From NCBI GenBank assembly GCA_963626085.1, contig CAVFVJ010000015.1, positions 1 through 64,000 of the forward strand: 64,000 bases of DNA, given 5' to 3'. The DNA comes from Colivivens sp963626085 (GTDB lineage Bacteria > Bacteroidota > Bacteroidia > Bacteroidales > Bacteroidaceae). A program made the position numbers and the translations under genes. Under the pieces are notes generated by a model. The model was not told where the DNA came from, ran no database searches, and worked only from the letters and a program-made list of their open reading frames with translations. Shown here piece by piece: positions 1 through 6,827 of the stretch; position 1 is the first letter of the stretch, and every line of letters begins with the position of its first letter.

Positions 1-5
1 CACTG

Positions 6-37
6 CAAAGGTATGGATTTAATTTGAATGCAACAAA
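6..37 (-). promoter_or_regulatory. Leftward Bacteroidota-type promoter at the window edge
   Basis: Read on the minus strand, TTTG (34-37) is followed after 20 bp by TACCTTTG (6-13). This matches the Bacteroidota consensus TTTG-N19/21-TAnnTTTG at both boxes. It points out of the window to the left, so the gene it serves is not visible. Confidence 0.6.
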
Positions 38-97
38 TTATAGCTTAAAAAAAATTACATTAAACGATGGGGATTATACCTGAATATGCGTTAAAAT

Positions 98-284
98 GAC
101 ACAGAGAACACAGATTTTTTTCGAACACGAATAACACGGAAGACACGGATGTTTTTTAGCTCCCACAGATGACACAGAGAGCACAGATTTTTTTCGAACA
201 CGGATAATACGGATATCTTTGTCTCCCACAGAGAACACAGAACTTTTATTTTGTTCGAACACGGATGACACGGATGATACGGAT
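98..284. repeat. Degenerate direct-repeat array, three copies
   Basis: Three imperfect copies of a unit of about 55-65 bp start near 98, 170 and 225. Each begins with a CACAGAGAACACAGA-like block, continues with a T-rich stretch and TTCGAACACGGAT, and ends in short 9-bp steps of the type ACACGGATG. The small reading frames that run through it on the minus strand give Cys/Ser/Val-rich low-complexity peptides and are not believable genes. The array lies beyond the 3' end of nqrF. It resembles a dispersed intergenic repeat rather than a CRISPR array, because the copies diverge and there are no uniform unique spacers. Confidence 0.7.
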
Positions 285-293
285 ATTCAGGAT

Positions 294-312
294 GTGACGT
301 GAGACACGTCAC
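294..312. repeat. Perfect 8-bp inverted repeat
   Basis: GTGACGTG (294-301) and CACGTCAC (305-312) flank a 3-base loop. It is the second of three hairpins between nqrF and the repeat array, counted from the array side, and could help end or protect the nqr transcript. Confidence 0.5.
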
Positions 313-314
313 CT

Positions 315-360
315 ACTATTAAAGGGGATGCACTAATGAAAGTACATCCCCTTTAATAGT
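315..360. terminator. Perfect 16-bp inverted repeat downstream of nqrF
   Basis: The arm at 315-330 (ACTATTAAAGGGGATG) is exactly complementary to 345-360, around a 14-base loop. It lies 58 bp beyond the nqrF stop. It is the strongest stem in the region and a good candidate for the nqr operon terminator or an mRNA 3'-end stabiliser. No clear U-tract follows on the minus strand, so termination is inferred from position and stem length. Confidence 0.55.
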
Positions 361-379
361 GGGACAATCCCGAGGGTCT

Positions 380-404
380 GTGCGCCACAGTTAGACGGGC
401 GCAC
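380..404. repeat. GC-rich 7-bp inverted repeat next to the nqrF stop
   Basis: GTGCGCC (380-386) and GGCGCAC (398-404) can pair around an 11-base loop. It lies 13 bp past the nqrF stop codon and is the first of three hairpins in the 3' region of the nqr transcript. Confidence 0.45.
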
Positions 405-417
405 GACACTGGTTGTA

Positions 418-1689
418 TTATCCGAAGTTATCGAATGAAATCATGTCATCCTCAACACCAAGACTCTTCAACAAATCGAGTACAGTCTTGGACATCATTG
501 GAGGTCCGCAGAGGTAGTACTCACAATCCTCAGGAGCCTCATGAGCCTTGAGGTAAGTGTCACCAAGCACATTGGCGATGAATCCTGGAGTGTACTTGAC
601 ACCGAGCTTGTCAGCCTTCGGGTCAGGACGGTCAAGAGCCAGATGCATGTGGAAGTTTGGATACTCCTTCTCCAGTTCAAGGAAGTCTTCGAGGAAGAAT
701 ACCTCGTCGATGCCACGGGCACCATAGAAGTAATGCATCTCACGGTCTGTGACATGGAGAGTCTTGAGCATGTGCATGATCTGAGCGCGCAGAGGAGCCA
801 TACCGGCACCACCACCGACCCATATCATCTCACGTCCCGTACCATAGTGAGGATGGAACTCACCGTAAGGACCAGACATAATCACCTTGTCACCCGGTTT
901 GAGAGAGAAGATATATGTTGAGGCTATACCGCAAGGTACGTCCTGGAATCCAGGTCCCTGCTCCTTTGGCTTGAACGGAGGAGTGGCGATACGCACGGTA
1001 AGAGTGATGATGTCACCCTCGTCCGGATAGTTCGCCATAGAGTAAGCACGGATAGTCGGAGTGTCGTTCTTCTGCTTCAAGCCGAACAGACCGAACTTCT
1101 GCCATGTTGGAGTATAGAGGTCACCGATGAGCGACTTATCGAAGTCACGGTCGTAGTCGATGTCATACTCTGGAATACGTATCTGTGCATATGAACCCGG
1201 CTCGAAGTCCATGTGTTCGCCAGGAGGCAGAGCCACCTTGAACTCCTTAATGAACGAAGCCACGTTCTTGTTGCCGATAACCGTGCACTCCCATTCCTTG
1301 ACACCGAGCACAGACTCAGGCACCTTGATGGCGAGGTCGCCCTTGACCTTAGCCTGGCATCCCAGTCTGTAGCCCTCCTTTATCTGCTTACGGGTGAAGT
1401 GTCCCTTCTCAGAGTCGAGAATCTCTCCTCCTCCCTCAACAATCTGGCACTTGCACTGTCCGCAAGAGCCCTTACCACCACACGCAGAGGGGAGATACAC
1501 ATTGTTCTCCGCCATGGTGGACAGCAGACTTGAGCCTTGGTCGACAGACAGTTTTGTCTTCCCGTTGATGGTGACAGTAACCTTACCACTTGGTGAAAGG
1601 TACTTCTTGGCAACGAGCAGTATGATAACCAGTACGAGTACGATTATCAAGAACACCCCGATGCTGTATAAAATAAATGTAATATCCAT
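418..1689 (-). CDS. nqrF: Na+-translocating NADH:quinone reductase subunit F
   Basis: NqrF is the entry subunit of Na+-NQR: it oxidises NADH through FAD and passes electrons to a [2Fe-2S] centre. The protein is 423 aa. It has an N-terminal membrane helix (about residues 5-27), a plant-type ferredoxin domain with cluster ligands Cys70, Cys76, Cys79 and Cys111, then an FAD-binding region with RAYSMANYP and a C-terminal NADH-binding region with GGGAGMAPLRAQ and CGPPMM. The cysteine positions match those I recall for Vibrio NqrF. It is the last gene of the nqrA-F operon, starting 17 bp after nqrE, and three hairpins follow its stop. Confidence 0.97.
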   Translation of the reverse strand: MDITFILYSIGVFLIIVLVLVIILLVAKKYLSPSGKVTVTINGKTKLSVDQGSSLLSTMAENNVYLPSACGGKGSCGQCKCQIVEGGGEILDSEKGHFTRKQIKEGYRLGCQAKVKGDLAIKVPESVLGVKEWECTVIGNKNVASFIKEFKVALPPGEHMDFEPGSYAQIRIPEYDIDYDRDFDKSLIGDLYTPTWQKFGLFGLKQKNDTPTIRAYSMANYPDEGDIITLTVRIATPPFKPKEQGPGFQDVPCGIASTYIFSLKPGDKVIMSGPYGEFHPHYGTGREMIWVGGGAGMAPLRAQIMHMLKTLHVTDREMHYFYGARGIDEVFFLEDFLELEKEYPNFHMHLALDRPDPKADKLGVKYTPGFIANVLGDTYLKAHEAPEDCEYYLCGPPMMSKTVLDLLKSLGVEDDMISFDNFG

Positions 1690-1706
1690 GTGATATGTCC
1701 TTTCTT

Positions 1707-2336
1707 TTAGAGTTTAAGACCTGAGAAACACATAAACGCCATAGCCATCAGGCCCACCGTGATGAATGTGATGCCAAGTCCCTGAAGTGGTTTTGGTACA
1801 TCAGAGTAAGCCATCTTCTCACGGATAGCCGCAAGACAGACGATTGCCATAGTCCATCCCAAACCAGAGCCGAGGGCATATGCGATACAGTCGCCTACCC
1901 CACCGATAGCCTGAGTGGATGTAGCTGGGTCGAGGAGGATACGCTGTTGCATGAACAGAGACGCACCCATGATGGCACAGTTCACAGCAATCAACGGAAG
2001 GAATATACCCAGAGCAGAATAGAGAGATGGAGAGAAACGCTCCACAACCATCTCCACCAGTTGGGTTATACCTGCGATGACCGCAATGAAAAGTATGAAC
2101 GCCAGGAATGTCAGGTCGACACCATCAGCCAATGCCCCATCGGCAAGCACCTTAGTCTGGAGCAAGTAGTCTACAGGTACTGTGATGAGCAACACGAAAG
2201 TCACTGCCACACCCAGTCCGAGAGAAGTCTTCACTGTCTTGGATACAGCGATGTAAGAGCACATACCCAAGAAGAATGCAAAAATCATGTTGTCCACGAA
2301 GATTGAGCGGACAAACAAACTAATGAAATGTTCCAT
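1707..2336 (-). CDS. nqrE: Na+-translocating NADH:quinone reductase subunit E
   Basis: NqrE is an integral inner-membrane subunit of Na+-NQR. At 209 aa with six predicted hydrophobic helices it has the normal family length. Cys26 (in LGMCSYIAV) and Cys120 (in AVNCAIMG) are at the positions expected for the intramembrane iron centre shared with NqrD. It lies 26 bp after nqrD and 17 bp before nqrF. It is homologous to RnfA, but the full nqrA-F order assigns it to NQR and not Rnf. Confidence 0.97.
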   Translation of the reverse strand: MEHFISLFVRSIFVDNMIFAFFLGMCSYIAVSKTVKTSLGLGVAVTFVLLITVPVDYLLQTKVLADGALADGVDLTFLAFILFIAVIAGITQLVEMVVERFSPSLYSALGIFLPLIAVNCAIMGASLFMQQRILLDPATSTQAIGGVGDCIAYALGSGLGWTMAIVCLAAIREKMAYSDVPKPLQGLGITFITVGLMAMAFMCFSGLKL

Positions 2337-2362
2337 ATTATCTTTCTTTTACAGGTATGTCA

Positions 2363-2995
2363 TTACTTCTTTTCCTTGTTTATTGCACGGTGAGCCCAGA
2401 TGAAGCAAGCCAGCAGGATAAGAGCCATTGCAGGCATGGTCATCATACCGTTGTTGAGGTACAGGCCTCCGTTCTCCATGTAAGCAGACTGCGGAATGAC
2501 AGTGAATCCGAGCACAGAGCCGAATCCAAGGATCTCACGCACGAAGCCCACGATGACGAGTACGAAAGCATAACCCAGTCCGTTGCCCAGACCATCGAGG
2601 AAACTCTCCCACGGACCGTTCTGCATGGCGAAAGCCTCCAGACGACCCATGAGGATACAGTTCGTGATGATCAGTCCGACGTACACGCTGAGCTGCACGC
2701 TCACGTCATAGACGTACGCCTTCAGGATGTTGCTCACGATAGTCACGAGAGCAGCAACAACCACCAGTTGCACGATGATACGTATACGGTTAGGGATTGT
2801 CTTGCGGATCAATGATATAATCACATTTGAGAACGCAGTGATAACCGCAACAGACAGACCCATCACGATAGCCGGCTTGAGTTGTGAAGTGACAGCCAGA
2901 GCCGAACAGATACCAAGCACCTGCACAGCTATCGGATTGTCCTTATTCAGTGGGCCAGTGAAAACGGCACCATTCTCTTTTGAAAATAAACTCAT
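2363..2995 (-). CDS. nqrD: Na+-translocating NADH:quinone reductase subunit D
   Basis: NqrD is an integral membrane subunit that pairs with NqrE around an intramembrane iron site. The protein is 210 aa with about six hydrophobic segments. Cys30 (LGICSALAV) and Cys113 (TNCILMGRLE) are the expected cluster ligands. The N-terminal segment KENGAVFTGPL is typical of NqrD as opposed to its Rnf relative RnfE. It follows nqrC by 3 bp, so translational coupling is likely. Confidence 0.97.
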   Translation of the reverse strand: MSLFSKENGAVFTGPLNKDNPIAVQVLGICSALAVTSQLKPAIVMGLSVAVITAFSNVIISLIRKTIPNRIRIIVQLVVVAALVTIVSNILKAYVYDVSVQLSVYVGLIITNCILMGRLEAFAMQNGPWESFLDGLGNGLGYAFVLVIVGFVREILGFGSVLGFTVIPQSAYMENGGLYLNNGMMTMPAMALILLACFIWAHRAINKEKK

Positions 2996-2998
2996 ATT

Positions 2999-3766
2999 TT
3001 AGTTCTCCTCTTCTATTGGTTGGTCAACTGTATTTACATCTTCTAAATTCTGGTACTCCTCGACAGTTGGGACTTGTGCGTCAGCCTTGGCAGTTCCAGA
3101 GAGAATCTTGGCATACTTCTTGAAACCCTCCACAATCATACCATGGACACCGTTACATGTGAGTGTCGCACCTGTGATAGCATCTACGAAGTAGTCTGCA
3201 GGGAGTCCAGCCGGAGCCTTGCCCTGTTTGTAGACACCGAGGCACTCCTCACCGTTGTCATCGTAGATCTTCTTACCCACGAACTTATCCTGGAACGCCT
3301 GCTCCTTGATACGGTCTCCAAGACCAGCGGTCTCAGACTCATGGTTGAAGAAACACCCATAGACAGTCTGTCCGTCCTCGTTCACTGCCACATAACCCCA
3401 GAGTCCGCCCCAGAGTCCGGCACCCTTAACAGGTATGACAGTCTTCTTCTGTCCGTCAATCTCAGCCACGAGGTACGGAGTCTCGTCCGCCCCTACATTC
3501 TTTGCATTGAAGAACGGGTCGGCAGCATCCTCGACATTCACACCCTCCTTAATAACATCCTTGTACTTGGCGTCGATATCCTCATCCAGCACGTCACGTA
3601 TATTCAGTGCCGCCAAGATCTGCGACTTAGTGTCACGCTTCTCGTTCTTGTCCTGAGTCTCCTTCAGAGAAGAAGCCACGAACGCTAGAAGGAACGCAAC
3701 GATAATAACCAGTACTATTGAATACACAATTGTGTATGTGTTGCTGTTTGTATTTATTTTTGCCAT
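2999..3766 (-). CDS. nqrC: Na+-translocating NADH:quinone reductase subunit C (covalent FMN)
   Basis: NqrC carries a covalently bound FMN in its extracytoplasmic domain. The 255-aa protein has one N-terminal membrane helix (about residues 11-33) and an FMN-binding domain. The flavinylation motif is DAITGATLT, with Thr201 as the predicted phosphoester site, which matches the D-x-x-[S/T]-G-A-T rule for ApbE substrates. An acidic tail (PIEEEN) ends the protein. An apbE gene in this window (52946) could supply the flavin transferase. Confidence 0.96.
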   Translation of the reverse strand: MAKINTNSNTYTIVYSIVLVIIVAFLLAFVASSLKETQDKNEKRDTKSQILAALNIRDVLDEDIDAKYKDVIKEGVNVEDAADPFFNAKNVGADETPYLVAEIDGQKKTVIPVKGAGLWGGLWGYVAVNEDGQTVYGCFFNHESETAGLGDRIKEQAFQDKFVGKKIYDDNGEECLGVYKQGKAPAGLPADYFVDAITGATLTCNGVHGMIVEGFKKYAKILSGTAKADAQVPTVEEYQNLEDVNTVDQPIEEEN

Positions 3767-3783
3767 TGTTCAGTTCCTCCTTA

Positions 3784-4947
3784 TTATTTATTAGCGGCAC
3801 GCTTGGCGCGCTTTGAAATGTTACTTGAAACAAAGCAATAGTCAATCAGCGGTGCGAACACGTTCATGAGAAGTATCGCAAGCATCATGCCCTCCGGGTA
3901 GCCCGGGTTGTAGAGACGGATGATGATTGTCATTGCACCGATGAGCAGGCCGAATATCCACTTACCCCCTTCAGTACGACAGCTGGTAACAGGGTCGGTA
4001 GCCATGAACACGGCACCGAACGCGAAGCCTCCGACAGTGAGGTGCTCCCACCACTGGAAGTTGAGAGTCTCAGCGTCACCATTGCCCATCAGGTAAGCCA
4101 TGATGGCACCACCTGCGAATACAGACACAATAATCTTCCAACTTGCTATGCCAGCCCAGATGAGGATAGCAGCACCGATGAGGATGGCAATGAACGAAGT
4201 CTCACCCACAGAACCCGGGATGGTTCCGATGATGGTGTCCATAGCACTGTAAGAGACCTGCTCGCCCGCAGCCAACTGTCCGAGCGGAGTAGCACAACTA
4301 TATCCGTCGATAGTACCGTTGATACAGTCCATATAGTTCTCATTCACCCACACCTTGTCGCCTGACATCATCGCAGGATAAGCGAAGAAAAGGAAGGCGC
4401 GCGTCACTAGAGCAGGGTTGAATATGTTCATACCCGTTCCTCCGAACACCTCCTTGGCAAATATCACAGCGAAAGCCGTAGCGATGGCGAGAATCCAAAG
4501 CGGACAGTTCACAGGCACGATCATCGGGATAAGGATACCTGTAACGAAGAAACCTTCGTGAACCTCCTCCTTCTTCCACTGAGCCACAGCCACCTCGATG
4601 CCGAGACCCACCACGTAGGACACGACAATCTTCGGGAGTATGGTAGCCAGTCCATAGAGAAAGTCACACCATACGCAACTGTCAGTAGCGCCAATGGCGA
4701 TGCTGTGCTGATAACCTATGTTGTACATTCCAAATAGGAGTGCAGGAAGGAGTGCGATTACTACAAAGAAAATGGAACGTTTGGAGTCGATGGCGTCATG
4801 AATCTGCGCACCATGAACCTTGGCAGTCTCACTCGGCACGTAGAAGAAAGTCTCCGCAGCCTCGAAGAGTGAGCCAAACGCACTTAGCTTACCTCCTTCT
4901 GAGAAGGTAGGCTTCATCTTATCTAATATATTCTTTATAAATGCCAT
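3784..4947 (-). CDS. nqrB: Na+-translocating NADH:quinone reductase subunit B (covalent FMN, unusual motif)
   Basis: NqrB is the largest membrane subunit. It carries covalent FMN and riboflavin and contributes to the quinone site and Na+ path. At 387 aa with roughly ten membrane segments it has the usual length. The flavinylation motif is expected to be D-x-x-S-G-A-T, but here it reads DGYSCAT (residues 214-220): Cys218 replaces Gly, encoded by an unambiguous TGT, while acceptor Thr220 is kept. It lies between nqrA (5-bp gap) and nqrC (17-bp gap). Confidence 0.96.
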   Translation of the reverse strand: MAFIKNILDKMKPTFSEGGKLSAFGSLFEAAETFFYVPSETAKVHGAQIHDAIDSKRSIFFVVIALLPALLFGMYNIGYQHSIAIGATDSCVWCDFLYGLATILPKIVVSYVVGLGIEVAVAQWKKEEVHEGFFVTGILIPMIVPVNCPLWILAIATAFAVIFAKEVFGGTGMNIFNPALVTRAFLFFAYPAMMSGDKVWVNENYMDCINGTIDGYSCATPLGQLAAGEQVSYSAMDTIIGTIPGSVGETSFIAILIGAAILIWAGIASWKIIVSVFAGGAIMAYLMGNGDAETLNFQWWEHLTVGGFAFGAVFMATDPVTSCRTEGGKWIFGLLIGAMTIIIRLYNPGYPEGMMLAILLMNVFAPLIDYCFVSSNISKRAKRAANK

Positions 4948-4952
4948 AGTGC

Positions 4953-6290
4953 TTATGCGTTTTCTTTACGCAGCATGTCGAGTCCTTCTCTGACAATGCG
5001 CTGAAGTTCTACTTTACTACTGTCTACGAACTCTGCAACGGCAAAATCCTCTGGTGCCACCTCATAGATGCCGAGAGCCTCCATGCGGTCGATGTCACCT
5101 GCAATGATTGCCTTGACCAGCTGTTCCGGATAGATGTCCATAGGGAACACAGAGTCGTATTCGCCGCTGAAGATCATGTGGCGATGTCCGCCCTTGATAC
5201 GTGCATCGAGAGTGTACTCCTTGTTCTTCGGCATCAGCCAAGAGAAGTAAGAGCGGCTCACTGAAAACTCATTCAGTCGCGGTGCTATCCATCCGAACAA
5301 CTCATGCACGTCATCACCCTCAGGGATGACAGTCACCTCTGTGGAGTGTGCGCCAAGGAAAGCCTGGCATGATGATTTCGTACCAGTGAGCGGATTGCCG
5401 TCAATGACACGCACCTTCTTGTCGCCCTTCACATTGCCTTCCAGAATATCACCGATACGAGCACCCACCAAAGCCTTCACATACTTAGGAGCTTTTACCT
5501 CACTGCCAGCTACAGCCAGAGTACGTGTGAGATCGAGTTTTCCGTCTTTGAACAGACGCCCCACGAAGAGTACCTCCTCAGCACCCAAAGTCCAAACCAC
5601 CTCACCCTTATTGACAGGAGAGATGTGGTTGATTTGAACACCCACATTACCAGCAGGACACTTACCCTTGAAGACAGTCACCTCTGCATTCTTTGTGTTC
5701 TCAAGTACGCTTCCCGGTTTCACTCCGAGGTACACCTTGGCAATCTTTGAGAGAGCATCAATACCAGTCTGGAAGTCCTCCCGCTGATCCTTCACTACAA
5801 ACTCGAAGTCAGCCGCCAGTGGCATGTCAGAGAAGCCAGACACGAAGATTGCCTTAGGGGTTTCCTCTGGGTTGGCAACCACAGCGTAGGGACGCTGGAG
5901 GAAGTAGCCAAAGAGACCACTGCCAAGCAGTTCGTCCAACACCTTCTTGCCGTCAGAAGGAACACCCTTACCAAACTCCGCATAGGTCTGTTGGGCATCG
6001 GGTTCGACTTGAATGCTTAAAACCTTGCGAAAATCGCCCCTCTCTACCAGTGTAACCTTACCACTGACAGGAGAAGCGAACTTCACTTCCGGATGCAGTT
6101 TGTCGACAAACAACGCATCACCAGCCTTGACGACATCACCTTCCTTCACAACCACCTTTGGTTTGACACCCACAAAAGCGTCAGGAACCAGTCCGTAGAC
6201 CTTTGACGCCTTAGCAGAAGTAACCTCAGTTGCTGCTTTTCCGGAAAGATTAATCTCCAGACCTTTGCATAATTTAATTACATTCGCCAT
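4953..6290 (-). CDS. nqrA: Na+-translocating NADH:quinone reductase subunit A
   Basis: NqrA is the cytoplasmic subunit of Na+-NQR linked to quinone binding; it has no covalent cofactor. The 445-aa protein starts with the characteristic NVIKLCKGLEINLSGKA segment, followed by a barrel-sandwich (biotinyl-like) region near residues 35-90 and an SLBB-like region in the middle. It is the first gene of the operon, which runs A-B-C-D-E-F with gaps of 3-26 bp. A consensus promoter lies about 55 bp upstream of its start. Confidence 0.97.
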   Translation of the reverse strand: MANVIKLCKGLEINLSGKAATEVTSAKASKVYGLVPDAFVGVKPKVVVKEGDVVKAGDALFVDKLHPEVKFASPVSGKVTLVERGDFRKVLSIQVEPDAQQTYAEFGKGVPSDGKKVLDELLGSGLFGYFLQRPYAVVANPEETPKAIFVSGFSDMPLAADFEFVVKDQREDFQTGIDALSKIAKVYLGVKPGSVLENTKNAEVTVFKGKCPAGNVGVQINHISPVNKGEVVWTLGAEEVLFVGRLFKDGKLDLTRTLAVAGSEVKAPKYVKALVGARIGDILEGNVKGDKKVRVIDGNPLTGTKSSCQAFLGAHSTEVTVIPEGDDVHELFGWIAPRLNEFSVSRSYFSWLMPKNKEYTLDARIKGGHRHMIFSGEYDSVFPMDIYPEQLVKAIIAGDIDRMEALGIYEVAPEDFAVAEFVDSSKVELQRIVREGLDMLRKENA

Positions 6291-6343
6291 AGAATTGTGT
6301 TAACTAATTTATTTTGTTTAATCTGTCACTTCTAAAAAACACG

Positions 6344-6374
6344 CAAAGATACTATTAAATCCGTAAACGGCAAC
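6344..6374 (-). promoter_or_regulatory. Promoter of the nqr operon
   Basis: On the minus strand GTTG (6371-6374) is followed after 19 bp by TATCTTTG (6344-6351), a close match to the Bacteroidota TTTG-N19/21-TAnnTTTG promoter. Initiation near 6338 would give a leader of about 48 nt before nqrA. Confidence 0.65.
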
Positions 6375-6738
6375 GTAAGAGGGGGTATTTTTTGTATCAC
6401 GACACCTTAAATATATGCATATAGAAGGCGTCATGTGCTGGAATTGCAACCTAGGCTTAATAACCCTACCCTATTTCCAATCCCGAATTGAGTGGATAAT
6501 TGACAATAGATAATGCCCCAGCCCTGTTAGAGAACAGAGTTACATCTATCACCATCCGCTCAACTACAGGTTTTGTATATTGCCATTACGCAAAAGGCGG
6601 AAACTTGAACACCTATATCAAAAACAAAGTTTTCCGTTTCACAAAATGAAGTTGTTTACACTCAATCATTTATACATATGTAAAGACGTAAAAGTTATCC
6701 GGAAAGGAAAACCTACAAAATATTTTTATCCAAAAATG
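6375..6738. other. AT-rich intergenic region between divergent nqr and nrd promoters
   Basis: I see no convincing gene here. A short imperfect stem can form between GACACCTT (near 6403) and AAGGCGTC (near 6425) around an AT-rich loop containing ATATGCATAT. A 61-codon plus-strand frame (6580-6765) runs straight into the nrdD promoter and shows no recognisable domain or ribosome binding site. I could not recognise a cobalamin riboswitch or an NrdR box. Confidence 0.4.
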
Positions 6739-6770
6739 TTTGCACGTAAAATACATTTTGCATAACTTTG
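6739..6770 (+). promoter_or_regulatory. Promoter of nrdDG
   Basis: TTTG (6739-6742), a 20-bp spacer and TAACTTTG (6763-6770) match the Bacteroidota promoter consensus at both boxes. Initiation near 6776 leaves a leader of about 50 nt before the nrdD start. Confidence 0.7.
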
Positions 6771-6827
6771 CCACTCGAAAACAATGGGTCAAATTAGTAC
6801 ACATTATAACTAACAGAATAACTACAT

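Noticed and set aside
98..284. CRISPR-like array
   Set aside because: Only three diverged copies, with internal 9-bp steps and no unique equal-length spacers, and no cas genes nearby.
74..312. Two small minus-strand reading frames rich in Cys, Ser and Val
   Set aside because: They lie wholly in the direct-repeat array and their residues repeat with the DNA; there is no domain or ribosome binding site.
3074..3688. 204-codon plus-strand frame opposite nqrC
   Set aside because: It is antisense to a clear gene and has no domain or context; long antisense frames are also seen opposite other coding regions here.
6580..6765. Possible 61-aa gene upstream of nrdD
   Set aside because: It runs through the consensus nrdD promoter, is Lys-rich from AT-rich DNA and shows no recognisable motif.
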